Shown piece by piece: positions 1-7,635 of a stretch of 64,000 nt of DNA; the stretch's first letter is position 1, and each line of letters starts with the position of its first letter. The DNA is taken from positions 1 through 64,000 of the forward strand of contig NZ_JBAOJI010000008.1 in assembly GCF_037080055.1 (NCBI RefSeq), in the 5' to 3' direction. The position numbers and the translations under genes were made by a program. This DNA is from Halovenus sp037080055. Its GTDB lineage: Archaea > Halobacteriota > Halobacteria > Halobacteriales > Haloarculaceae. Under the pieces are notes generated by a model, which worked only from the letters and a program-made list of their open reading frames with translations, was not told where the DNA came from and searched no databases.

Positions 1-91
1 ACTCAGCTACCGCTCCGAGATTGAACGGCTCACACCAATTCAACTCGGCTTCCGAATTCTCGATTGGGAAGTACCGAGATTTGAACCATGA
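1..91 (+). CDS. 3' end of an unidentified upstream gene (partial)
   Basis: One frame stays open from base 2 to a TGA at 89-91. That TGA overlaps the ATG at 88 in the ATGA arrangement used throughout this island. The visible tail is about 29 residues, ends in EVPRFEP, and has no recognisable motif. In unit 3 of this island a core-binding-domain gene sits in the recombinase operon, so this could be a related gene of unit 1, but that is only inference. Too little is visible to assign a function. Confidence 0.4.
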   Translation, partial: LSYRSEIERLTPIQLGFRILDWEVPRFEP

Positions 92-609
92 CAAACAGGG
101 AAAACCAATCCAAATTCATACGGAGGAAGTTCACGATTACAGAGAGACTCGATGAAATTCTCGTCGAGACAGCTGAACAGCATTACCAAGGAAATGTGAG
201 TCTCTGTATTCGAGCAGCAATTGAGGATCATCGATCATCACTTGATGGGACGGGTGACGCAATTGCCGTTCAACAGTTAGCGAGAGAGATAGACAAGATT
301 CGCTCACAGCTAGAAGATATCAAAACGAGTGGCGATAAGAGTGAGAGTTCACAGTCGAGTCGCAGTGAGGACGCCGAATCTGAAATGTCGAGGATTGTCA
401 ACCTAATCAAACAATCTGAACAAGGACTGAGACTGAGTGACATAGACGACCAACTGGACATTCCTATTTCAAAAATCCAATCAGGACTCGGCAGACTCGT
501 AGATCAAGGCCGTTTAATGATTGGCCCGGACAGCACAGAGCGGTTCTACCTCGTCGGTCAGCAATCCAAGTCCAAGGAGAAAAGTTCGAGATTCAGTCAT
601 TATGAGTGA
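88..609 (+). CDS. RHH-like / winged-helix-like DNA-binding protein, recombinase partner (unit 1)
   Basis: This 173-residue protein reads as three parts. Residues 10-50 (KFTITERLDEIL... to IRAAIEDH) resemble a ribbon-helix-helix DNA-binding motif. Residues 60-105 are an acidic, Ser-rich linker with heptad-like spacing. Residues 105-165 resemble a winged helix (ISKIQSGLGRLVDQGRL, then a wing ending RFYLVGQQ). The start overlaps an upstream ORF by ATGA, and the stop overlaps the recombinase start at 602 by eight bases, so the genes are probably co-translated. Two proteins of the same plan (3374-3955 and 4560-5042) occur beside the other recombinases. A role as accessory DNA-bending or directionality factor, or as operon repressor, is inference. 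Confidence 0.75.
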   Translation: MTNRENQSKFIRRKFTITERLDEILVETAEQHYQGNVSLCIRAAIEDHRSSLDGTGDAIAVQQLAREIDKIRSQLEDIKTSGDKSESSQSSRSEDAESEMSRIVNLIKQSEQGLRLSDIDDQLDIPISKIQSGLGRLVDQGRLMIGPDSTERFYLVGQQSKSKEKSSRFSHYE

Positions 610-1606
610 AAGTGATTCCCAACAATACCGTGTCCCGGACGAACTTGCACAGAAGTATCTGAGTGTCAACGAGGGAGTCACCCTGACAGCCGGTACTGCA
701 GGAACATATGATTCCCATCTCACGAACTACAATGCATTCCTCAGTAAACGAGGTCAAAACATACTGGGTGCAGAGTTCACTGATGTATTGGAGTTTGTTG
801 AATCGTGTGTCCGTGACGGGAATCGCAGAAGTACAATTGAAGGAAAGCTAACAACGGTAAAAGAGCTGTATTGTTTCATTCGATTGCGAACTGACAAAGG
901 TGAATCTCTCCAATTGGATCCACTCCGATTTCGAGAAATTAATCTTGATAGATACAACACACCAGAGGCGATCGAACGTGAAGCACTCTCGAAACAAGAG
1001 ATTCGCCACCTATTTGATGCATTCAACAGTTACCGGAACCGGCTTATGGCGATTGTCGGTGTCGAGACTGGTATACGGAATTCAGACATCCGAGGTCTGC
1101 GCCTCAATGATGTTGGAGATACCAGTATCCATGTCCACGATCCAAAGTATTCACATCCATATGATGTTCCGATCAGTGATCAACTCTCATTTGAGCTGGA
1201 CTGGTGGATACAGAATCAACGAAACGGGTACGCTGAGTCGGAGAACAGCGATTACGTTTTTCCGAGCCAACATGGAGAGAAGCTAAAATACAACGGGAGT
1301 CTCAGCGAGATAGTTAGAGAAGCAGCAGAAGTGGCAGGTATTCAGGAAGTAGTAGCTCGCTCACCTCTCACGGAATCACACAAAGACCAATTGGAAACCA
1401 ATAAAGAATATCGGGAGTGGCACCGGGTTACGGTTCATACACTGCGTCATTCCTATATCACATTACTGGAGAAGGCAGGAGTGAGTCTACCCTATCGACA
1501 GCTCGTAGCCAACCATTCCAACCCCCAAACAACAAAAAATTATTCGCATGGAAGCAGCGAACCAGTATTCTCCTCGATACGAGAGAGCTATAACCCGCCA
1601 AGGTAG
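602..1606 (+). CDS. tyrosine recombinase/integrase (unit 1)
   Basis: This 334-residue protein has an N-terminal core-binding region (about 20-110) and a catalytic domain (about 130-325). The catalytic set is complete: Arg159 in GIRNSD, His279 and Arg282 in HTLRH, His305 in ANHS, and the nucleophile Tyr314 in KNYSHG. The start at 602 is preferred over an in-frame GTG or other upstream codon because it forms an ATGAGTGA overlap with the partner gene; the upstream extension would read through that gene. It is a clear paralogue of the recombinase at 2130-3377, sharing a block like EYREWHRVT before the HxLR motif. The AT-rich composition matches the rest of the island. Its target site is not known. 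Confidence 0.93.
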   Translation: MSESDSQQYRVPDELAQKYLSVNEGVTLTAGTAGTYDSHLTNYNAFLSKRGQNILGAEFTDVLEFVESCVRDGNRRSTIEGKLTTVKELYCFIRLRTDKGESLQLDPLRFREINLDRYNTPEAIEREALSKQEIRHLFDAFNSYRNRLMAIVGVETGIRNSDIRGLRLNDVGDTSIHVHDPKYSHPYDVPISDQLSFELDWWIQNQRNGYAESENSDYVFPSQHGEKLKYNGSLSEIVREAAEVAGIQEVVARSPLTESHKDQLETNKEYREWHRVTVHTLRHSYITLLEKAGVSLPYRQLVANHSNPQTTKNYSHGSSEPVFSSIRESYNPPR

Positions 1607-2129
1607 CACCACCGCTCTCAACATCACCAACCGTATCCGAATCTCGTAAGCGTGAAAAATAGTAGACTATATGATGAATAATGGATATGTGCGGTTAATA
1701 TATCATTTATCAAGAAGCAAGTGATCACGATTTATAGAATGAAATGAAGAAAATATTACACAAGAGCTGATAGTAAAATGGTTATTCCCAATAGAAGTGT
1801 GGCAGCGGTAGTACACGCAAATAGAGATAGTTCACAGATCCGTGATCTTGAATGGATTTCCCGGCTAAGGTGATAGATGAGCATCAGGCTAATCCCCCTG
1901 TTCTAATGACCATTGAGTGCCCATTTCAGCGGAACAAGCATATAGTTGTTTTGCTCAAGTGGGTACTGAGTACCCATTTGTGAGAATGTTGAACGATCTG
2001 CTCAGTAGACCTGCGAATCCACATCGCACTCCTGTGAGTAATCGAGAATATTCGCCCAGCATTACTGCAGTAGGGTTTCAAACCTGGGTTGAGTAAAACT
2101 ACCAATTCCAGGGCACGAGAGATATGAGA
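1607..2129. other. AT-rich gene-free spacer between convergent recombinase genes
   Basis: About 520 bases lie between the 3' ends of the unit 1 and unit 2 recombinase genes. No convincing ORF is present on either strand. It contains AT runs near 1650-1780 and 2124-2142 and a near-perfect palindrome at 1957-1979 with a related half-site at 1915-1926. Lying next to two recombinase genes, it is a plausible place for recombination core or accessory sites, but that is inference. Confidence 0.6.
1957..1979. repeat. palindrome, possible recombinase or regulator site
   Basis: The sequence reads TGGGTACT-G-AGTACCCA (1960-1976), a perfect 8-base inverted repeat around one base. The flanks AA and TT extend it with one mismatch on each side. 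A direct copy of the right half-site, GAGTGCCCATTT, lies at 1915-1926 against GAGTACCCATTT at 1968-1979. Two inverted half-sites plus a third spaced copy resemble core plus accessory arm sites, or an RHH-protein operator. Function is inferred from position only. Confidence 0.45.
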
Positions 2130-3377
2130 TTATATATAATTTGTATCTGAGAATACGTCCCGGATTAGTTCACTGTAATCATTATTTTGATGGGTATAAT
2201 GCTCTTTTGTTACTTTTTTGCTATCATGATCAAGTGCATTACTTCTTTCCTCCAAAGACAGATCGGCATCGTCCAGAAAGTTGCTAAATGTATGCCGGAG
2301 AGCATGAGGAGTTACTCTATGCTGCTCTTTATAATCTTTATCCGTCTCAAAAGCTTTTTTCTGGCGTTTGCTGATCGGCATTTTTCCGATAATTTCCTGA
2401 ATTCCAGCCTCCTCAGCTGCATCTTTGACTATCTGGGTAAATCGACTGTCTCCAATTTGTGTCCCGTCCTCAGTCGGGAATATATAATCACTATTTCCAG
2501 AACCAACGAACGCTTCGCGTTCGGTACCCATCCATCGTCGCAGCAAAAGCGTTACTTCCCCAGAGATTGGGACGGTATATCTTCGATCGCGTTTACTATT
2601 AATAAGTTCAATTGCTTGATCTTCAAGATCAACATCTTTCAACTTTAGAGAGCGTATCGCAAAATTTCTACCTCCTGTTTCCACAGCAACCAAGACAAGG
2701 AGCCTATTTCGGAGTCCATCCAGGGCGTCAAATAGCTTTTTCACCTCAGTTTCTGATAGTGGCTCTCGTTCAAATCCTTCACCTGTTGGGAAGTCTTTTG
2801 GATGTATATTTTCTTTAATCCATAGCCGCCTAGTCTGGGGCTCAACATCGGATGCAAGTTCAAGACACGTGAATAGAGCCTTAATCACCGTTTTGTACCC
2901 CGACAAAGTTTCTTCAGTCCGGCCACGTTTCGCTAACTGAGTGAATACATCTATGATATTTTGCTTGCTTGCCCCAGCAGCGCATACACCACGTTCGTGT
3001 AGTAATTCAATTATATTTCTGACTCTTGATATTTTGTTTTGTTCGGCCCCCTGAACCAGATTTTTGTCAAGTACATCGGTGAAATATTCAATAGCATAAC
3101 CACAGTTCAGGGTTGATAAGTCATATTTGTCCGACTTATGTTCATATTCACTAAGCTTCTCTAAATAATAAGGGCATACAGGACCCTCGTCGCCAGAAGC
3201 ATTACTTGCAGATGGATCCGGATCTCCATTGTCACCAGTAGATTTGAGATCACTGTTCGAGTGTTTACACTCTAGGTCTCTGTGTTTCAGGTTACTTTCA
3301 GCCGATTTTCTTTGGGGTGATGTTGGTCGGTCCCCACTATCTGTGAAATCGGATAGTGTTGTTTTTTCTTCTGTCAT
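2130..3377 (-). CDS. tyrosine recombinase/integrase (unit 2)
   Basis: This 415-residue protein has a long polar N-terminal extension (residues 1-65), a core-binding region (about 75-190) and a catalytic domain (about 205-405). Catalytic residues are Arg237 (GGRNFA), His358 and Arg361 (HALRH), His384 (LDHDSK) and Tyr394 (EHYTHQ), a complete set. The start at 3377 overlaps the stop of the partner gene by ATGA (3374-3377), so the pair is one transcription unit read leftward. It converges on the unit 1 recombinase. Local base composition is AT-rich and synonymous codons look unlike the chromosomal genes further right, which fits acquisition by transfer. Confidence 0.92.
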   Translation of the reverse strand: MTEEKTTLSDFTDSGDRPTSPQRKSAESNLKHRDLECKHSNSDLKSTGDNGDPDPSASNASGDEGPVCPYYLEKLSEYEHKSDKYDLSTLNCGYAIEYFTDVLDKNLVQGAEQNKISRVRNIIELLHERGVCAAGASKQNIIDVFTQLAKRGRTEETLSGYKTVIKALFTCLELASDVEPQTRRLWIKENIHPKDFPTGEGFEREPLSETEVKKLFDALDGLRNRLLVLVAVETGGRNFAIRSLKLKDVDLEDQAIELINSKRDRRYTVPISGEVTLLLRRWMGTEREAFVGSGNSDYIFPTEDGTQIGDSRFTQIVKDAAEEAGIQEIIGKMPISKRQKKAFETDKDYKEQHRVTPHALRHTFSNFLDDADLSLEERSNALDHDSKKVTKEHYTHQNNDYSELIRDVFSDTNYI

Positions 3378-3955
3378 TCTTCACCCCCTGTTGGACGAAT
3401 AGAGTATTGTAGTGGTTCTCCATCTTTTTCGGTGATAAATCCTCGATCGATGAGGGAATCAAGCGCACCCCTAACAGGAAGTGGCTCAGATTCAATTCTT
3501 TCAGTGATTTCCGAGACAGTCATTTGTCCCTCCTTTGACAAAGTATCGTAGACCTCATTCTGCAATGCGGTATCTGAGGGTGTCTGGGAGGAAGCGGGTT
3601 CAGCATCTTGAGCCTCAAACTGCCCATCTCCTACTGGTAGTTGTGCCATAGCAGGACTTAGTTGAGGATGCGCGGATTCGGATTTGACATCTTTCAGATC
3701 CTCTTCAAGCGTTTTTATTCGGTCATCCATCTTCTCAAGCAGGGCAAGGATTTCATCGTAAATATTCCGACCCTCTCCGGATATAGATACACTTAATTCT
3801 TCGATGGCTGCACGTAGGGCTTCGCTCCGGGAAGCATACCGCTCCTCGGCAAGTTGATCAAGCTGCTCATCATGCCGGTGTTTTATTGTGCAGTTTGGCT
3901 TCGTCATTTCTGGCGAGGAAGCTGAGCCCTCTGTTCTGGACTCATTCTGATTCAC
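3374..3955 (-). CDS. RHH-like / winged-helix-like DNA-binding protein, recombinase partner (unit 2)
   Basis: This 193-residue protein has the same plan as its unit 1 and unit 3 counterparts. A ribbon-helix-helix-like segment (about 20-55) contains TIKHRHDEQLDQLAEERY and a following SEALRAAIEEL helix. A coiled-coil segment follows (about 60-90), then a Ser/Gln-rich linker. A winged-helix-like domain (about 130-188) contains MTVSEITERI and VRGALDSLIDRGFI. The GTG start at 3955 is supported by a strong Shine-Dalgarno sequence, GAGGTGAG on the minus strand at 3961-3968, five bases away. It is translationally coupled to the recombinase at 2130-3377. Function is inferred from domain plan and context only. 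Confidence 0.75.
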   Translation of the reverse strand: MNQNESRTEGSASSPEMTKPNCTIKHRHDEQLDQLAEERYASRSEALRAAIEELSVSISGEGRNIYDEILALLEKMDDRIKTLEEDLKDVKSESAHPQLSPAMAQLPVGDGQFEAQDAEPASSQTPSDTALQNEVYDTLSKEGQMTVSEITERIESEPLPVRGALDSLIDRGFITEKDGEPLQYSIRPTGGEE

Positions 3956-4269
3956 TGGAGCTCACCTCTATTGGGATAGACCAGCAGATCCGGAGAGTAT
4001 CCTACGCCGGTAGGCGACTCAAGGGTTGATTGGCTGTTTTCACTTCGAGTTTGTCGGAGTTTCATTTCCTTCATCACTCACCGATTGGGGCACTTTCGCT
4101 TATAAACCTCTGCCTGTTTCTAACCTGTTCTCGATCATACACTGAATTTGAGAACATTACTACAACCATTGTACACGCGCAGTATCGAACGATCCGAAGT
4201 GATTGATTCTTTAGCTTTCCCAGGCAACTCTTTATAACACAAGGGGAGCAACGCTGGAATAGATCAAGA
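3956..4269. promoter_or_regulatory. divergent promoter region between unit 2 and the AbrB-like gene
   Basis: This 314-base region separates genes read away from each other. A TTTATAA box on the plus strand at 4231-4237 places a start of transcription near 4260, giving a very short leader for the gene at 4270. A TTTATAA box on the minus strand at 4101-4107 could serve the unit 2 operon with a leader of roughly 120 bases. An imperfect inverted repeat, CCTAC at 4001-4005 and GTAGG at 4010-4014, lies in that leader and could be an operator. No ORF here looks real. Confidence 0.5.
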
Positions 4270-4527
4270 ATGATGGAGGAACATACGCAGAACGATTCAC
4301 TGGCGACCACTCAACGAGTTGTTTCGGTTTCGGAAAGAGCTGGAAAAGTAACTGGCGCATGCATTTATGTGACAGCAGCAGATTTAGCTGAGCTCGGGAT
4401 TTCTCCTTCAGAAGCCGAGAGAGTTACTGTAAGTATCGATCCATCGGCAGAGCAGATTGAACTCAAACCCAGAGAGGTAGGTGAGCAAGGCTCGAAGTGC
4501 GAAAAAAATCAATCGGCGCTTGACTAA
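4270..4527 (+). CDS. small AbrB/SpoVT-like regulator (possible)
   Basis: This 85-residue protein has a short polar N-terminus. A beta-rich core (about 18-70) contains RVVSVSERAGKVTGACIYV, then LAELGISPSEAERVTVSI and a final IELKPRE strand. This resembles the AbrB/MazE swapped-hairpin DNA-binding fold common in archaeal regulators, but I see no decisive residue. Two adjacent ATGs (4270 and 4273) are possible starts. A TATA box at 4231-4237 suggests a nearly leaderless transcript. It lies 32 bases before the unit 3 genes and may regulate them or act as an antitoxin-type protein; no toxin gene is visible beside it. Confidence 0.6.
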   Translation: MMEEHTQNDSLATTQRVVSVSERAGKVTGACIYVTAADLAELGISPSEAERVTVSIDPSAEQIELKPREVGEQGSKCEKNQSALD

Positions 4528-4559
4528 CACAGTGAGACACGAAAAGAGAGTACACAAAA

Positions 4560-5042
4560 ATGCCAGCTAACGGTTCTGACACGGCGGTCGCAACCGCATA
4601 TCCACCTAGTCATCTGTACGAACAGTGGGAGGACCATGCTGGCGAACTAGATATGAGTATAAGTGATTTCATCACACAGAAAGTGGAGGCCGGGCGAAAG
4701 CAGTTGACGATAGATGAGTCAGTCGACAAGTCAGTTCAGTCTCTTCGTCGTCAGCGAGACGATCTCCAGCAAGAAGTTGATCACTTGAGAGAGCGTCTGG
4801 AAAAACTCGAAAATGAACTCCAACGTACAGCGTATGGAGACATCGAAGAGTATGTCGAGGAACATCCGGGGGCGTCCGATGCAGAGATCATCCAGCATAT
4901 CGCGGATTCGGTTCCAAACCGCGTTGTCAGCCATCTAGACGTTCTAGAGAGTGAATCAATAAAGAAGACAGAAGAGGGCTATTATCCTCGGGATTCAGAC
5001 CAGGAGGAGTCAAGCGCAGAGACTCGTGGAGGCAAATTATGA
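4560..5042 (+). CDS. RHH-like / coiled-coil / winged-helix-like protein (unit 3)
   Basis: This 160-residue protein starts with an RHH-like segment (about 10-45, including HLYEQWEDHAGELDMSISDF). A clear coiled coil follows (about 60-98, LRRQRDDLQQEVDHLRERLE). The C-terminal winged-helix-like segment (about 100-145) contains ASDAEIIQHIADSVPN and VVSHLDVLESESI. It is the third copy of this plan in 5 kb. It precedes the core-binding-domain protein and recombinase of unit 3 on the same strand with only short gaps. DNA binding is inferred from fold; the coiled coil suggests a dimer or higher oligomer. Confidence 0.75.
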   Translation: MPANGSDTAVATAYPPSHLYEQWEDHAGELDMSISDFITQKVEAGRKQLTIDESVDKSVQSLRRQRDDLQQEVDHLRERLEKLENELQRTAYGDIEEYVEEHPGASDAEIIQHIADSVPNRVVSHLDVLESESIKKTEEGYYPRDSDQEESSAETRGGKL

Positions 5043-5104
5043 AAGGACAAAAAATGGAGGTTGTAGGACTAAAATCAATTGAAGGGGAGCATGACTCGTC
5101 CTAA
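5039..5104 (+). CDS. possible 21-residue leader-type ORF
   Basis: An ATG at 5039 overlaps the stop of the preceding gene (ATGA) and opens a 21-codon frame ending in TAA at 5102-5104. It runs through the start region of the next gene. It could couple translation between the two genes, or be chance. No motif is visible in the peptide. Confidence 0.2.
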   Translation: MKGQKMEVVGLKSIEGEHDSS

Positions 5105-5582
5105 GGGAACAAGGCCAGAACAGTATGCTGGCGTATTCCAATCCTACGAGGAAATCCCCAACAAGTACCGTCTTGAAACATTCACTACAGAATATCGAAA
5201 TGAGGCGACCTGGGACAATTACGTGACCGAGGTACTATATGGGGAACAGGATTCCCCGAGTAAGGCTCTTAGAAAGACGGTTCGACTCGCAGGAGACTCA
5301 TGGCAAGATCACATGGAAGAGCAGAATCGTCACCATGCACTCGCTACACCGTCCAATGTGGAGACATGGACACAGAAGTTGACTAGCAATGGATGGACTC
5401 GGAAAACGTGTTATGAGCACTACTTCGTCCGAATTTACCAATTCTATGACTACCTAAGATCCAGTTATCGTCACCCGCATTTGTACAATCCGGCACTGTT
5501 AGCGGCGATCGAATATGAAACTACGCGGAATCTCTGGATGTACCGAGTTGATACGCGGCCCGAGGTGAACACGCGTGAGTGA
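5091..5582 (+). CDS. stand-alone core-binding-domain protein (recombinase N-terminal half)
   Basis: This 163-residue protein aligns by eye with the N-terminal 140 residues of the recombinase encoded next to it. SWQDHMEEQNRHHALATPSN matches NWRQHMGTTDRHPACPSVDH, and HPHLYNPALLAAIE matches HPADYNPFELAKE. No catalytic domain follows; there is no Arg/HxxR/Tyr set. The start ATG at 5091 is chosen over the in-frame TTG at 5079 because a purine-rich stretch (AAGGGGAG) lies just before it. The stop overlaps the next start by eight bases (GTGAGTGA). A role as a DNA-binding subunit or regulator of the recombinase is inferred. Confidence 0.7.
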   Translation: MTRPKGTRPEQYAGVFQSYEEIPNKYRLETFTTEYRNEATWDNYVTEVLYGEQDSPSKALRKTVRLAGDSWQDHMEEQNRHHALATPSNVETWTQKLTSNGWTRKTCYEHYFVRIYQFYDYLRSSYRHPHLYNPALLAAIEYETTRNLWMYRVDTRPEVNTRE

Positions 5583-6699
5583 TAATCAGACTGTATCGGA
5601 CGCACGACAGACATATGCAGAGGCATTTGACCGGGAACTAGATCCTTTAGCCAAGTACAGTGAGAAGTTCATCGCCCTTCCAGATCCATTCGAATATTTC
5701 GTCTCTGAAGTCATTGAGAACCGTGAAACAATCACCAGTGAGGATACCATAGATGTCTATCGGTGGAACTACGACAACTGGCGACAGCACATGGGAACAA
5801 CTGACCGTCACCCAGCTTGCCCGAGTGTGGATCACGTAGAGTCCTTCATCAAGTGGGAGCGCGATGTAAGGAACAACGGACACCGGACAATCAGAGGAAA
5901 ACTCAACAGACTCTCTCAAGCATTAGAACACTGGCAATCCGAATCTGTATTCCCCCATCCAGCAGACTACAACCCCTTCGAGTTAGCAAAAGAAACGACC
6001 GATATCGGTACTGAATCATCGAAATCATATCCCGAGTTGGATGTAGAAACACTGCAAAATGAGTTCAGTCGAATCGATAACATTCGAAGTCGAGCAATTA
6101 TTGGACTTCAACTAAAACTCGGACTTCGGGCCGGTGAGGTCTGTAACATAAAAATCGCGGATACGCATATCGATCACAGTGAAATAAAAGAGGGTTATCC
6201 AAATATGGGGACGAGTCCGGAACTCGGCGATCACTCAAATGCACTCTACATACCTCATGACCGAGACGGGAATAAATCCTCCAATCCTCGATTGCTCCCA
6301 ATTGACAGAGAGCTACGTTGGCTATTACTGAGATATCTGATGATGCGGCCGCAAGTCGATGAGCCGTATCTGTTCCTTAGCCGGCGTAGCTACTCAAAAT
6401 TGGATTCACAAGCAGTAAACCGCGTCTGGAAAGAAGAGTTCCATCCCAAATACTCAGAGACAGAGGAATACAAAGCGATTACCAGCCATTTTGGCAGACA
6501 TTGGTTTAGTTCCTACTGGAAATTGCAAGCGGGACTCGAACGGGAGCACGTGCAGTATATGCGAGGAGATCGTGTTCAGCCAATGGACAGCTTTGGTGAT
6601 GCCATCGACGAATATCTGCACCCACGGTACGAGCACATTGAATCACAAGTGAGCCGAAAATCATTCTCTCTCGAAGTGCCGATGAAGTACAGTCTATAA
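5575..6699 (+). CDS. tyrosine recombinase with altered active site (unit 3)
   Basis: This 374-residue protein has a core-binding region (about 30-140) and a catalytic domain (about 155-355). Arg185 (GLRAGEVC), His305 and Arg308 (SHFGRHW) are present. The usual Gly-His motif reads Gly331-Asp332 (YMRGDR), so the second catalytic His appears replaced by Asp. The nucleophile is probably Tyr347 (DEYLHP), with Tyr352 as an alternative. The GTG start at 5575 overlaps the upstream stop by eight bases, the same spacing as in unit 1. It belongs to a different subgroup from the two recombinases to its left. The Asp substitution may be tolerated, since this position varies in the family; activity is unproven. 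Confidence 0.88.
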   Translation: MSDNQTVSDARQTYAEAFDRELDPLAKYSEKFIALPDPFEYFVSEVIENRETITSEDTIDVYRWNYDNWRQHMGTTDRHPACPSVDHVESFIKWERDVRNNGHRTIRGKLNRLSQALEHWQSESVFPHPADYNPFELAKETTDIGTESSKSYPELDVETLQNEFSRIDNIRSRAIIGLQLKLGLRAGEVCNIKIADTHIDHSEIKEGYPNMGTSPELGDHSNALYIPHDRDGNKSSNPRLLPIDRELRWLLLRYLMMRPQVDEPYLFLSRRSYSKLDSQAVNRVWKEEFHPKYSETEEYKAITSHFGRHWFSSYWKLQAGLEREHVQYMRGDRVQPMDSFGDAIDEYLHPRYEHIESQVSRKSFSLEVPMKYSL

Positions 6700-6735
6700 G
6701 TTGACATCGAACGGTACCCAGCGGAGCTATAGACC

Positions 6736-7239
6736 ATGGATGACAAAGATGCGGACGTAAGCGAGCAAGAAGATGACCTTGATCGGGTCTTTGAAAAGTA
6801 TCGTGACGTTGTAGATTCCCACGAAACGATGCGTGATCGAATGGAACGGCTTCGAGGTGAGTATCCTCGTGAGTTAGACGATCCAGAATCGGAAGCCAGG
6901 GTTATGACTCGGATCATAATGGCTGAGGCTCTCTCGCAATCCGGCTTCGGGGATGTTGGTGTCATAAATCGGGAGGAAGTGATCGAATCACCAGAGCAGA
7001 TGAGGATTCTTGCTTATCTAGAAGGAGGGTCGAAGACAATCAGCCAGCTTGTTGCCGAACTTGAGCGGGAGCGGGAGAAGGTCACAGACGAGATCAACAG
7101 GCTGGGGATCCTTGGGCACGTCACAAAAGAACAAATTGGCGATGAGATCAAAGTATCACTGGCGTCCGGCACGGTGGTTGTCGAACCATTAGCAATCTCG
7201 GATGACGCTGTAGATAACGTATTTGACTCGATTAACTGA
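6736..7239 (+). CDS. winged-helix-like protein closing the recombinase operon
   Basis: This 167-residue protein has an acidic, helical N-terminus (about 1-60) and a central winged-helix-like segment (about 85-140: EQMRILAYLEGGSKTISQLV, then VTDEINRLGILGHV). It ends in a beta-rich stretch with ASGTVVVEPLAI. It lies 36 bases after the unit 3 recombinase on the same strand and shares the island's AT-rich composition. It lacks the RHH-like N-terminus of the other three small proteins. It is the last island gene before the scar near 7.6 kb. A regulatory role is inferred. Confidence 0.65.
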   Translation: MDDKDADVSEQEDDLDRVFEKYRDVVDSHETMRDRMERLRGEYPRELDDPESEARVMTRIIMAEALSQSGFGDVGVINREEVIESPEQMRILAYLEGGSKTISQLVAELEREREKVTDEINRLGILGHVTKEQIGDEIKVSLASGTVVVEPLAISDDAVDNVFDSIN

Positions 7240-7293
7240 GAACCTGCGTTGCGGTGGCTGCTCAGGTTCCACTTTCACTGGGTTGGCTTAACC

Positions 7294-7625
7294 TTACGTA
7301 CCACAGAAGTTTTGCGTGATGTAGATTTTGTCACCATCAAAACCGATGCCGTGCCCGACATAGTCCCAGCTCGCACGGAACAGATTCTCCCGGTGGGGTG
7401 GCGAATCAATCCACTGTTGGATGATAACTTCAGCGAGGCTCTTGTTTGACTCAATGTGCTCTGGGTTCCGAACTTCTCGGTCCCAATAGTTCTGTGCAAT
7501 ATTTTCTCCAGTGGCTCTGCATGTGATTGAGGCTTCCTGGATCCGTTGGTCAGCATCAACACCGTCAGGGTTTGAGTGAGCGAAAAATCCCGGGCGATCC
7601 ATTCATCTCTAGCTTCACCGACGCT
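7294..7625 (-). pseudogene. decayed CAP/SCP-domain (cysteine-rich secretory/PR-1 type) gene
   Basis: The longest frame, 7294-7602, encodes the C-terminal half of a CAP domain: FFAHSNPDG, then IQQWIDSPPHRENLF, and YITQNF near the end. These match the conserved helix and the HREN/TQNF motifs of the family. The expected N-terminal half with a signal sequence is absent. Immediately upstream, a different frame reads ARDEWIARD, which fits the residues expected before FFAH, so a frameshift sits near 7583-7590. A stop directly precedes the ATG at 7602. The gene is therefore truncated and frameshifted. Its broken end faces the broken end of the ATPase gene. Confidence 0.7.
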
Positions 7626-7635
7626 TAGTCAACTT

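Noticed and set aside
5039..5104. 21-codon ORF as a certain gene
   Set aside because: It overlaps the neighbouring start region and has no motif; kept only as a low-confidence feature.
1..7239. complete integrative element with tRNA attachment site
   Set aside because: No tRNA gene or direct terminal repeats could be found within the window; the left end lies outside it.
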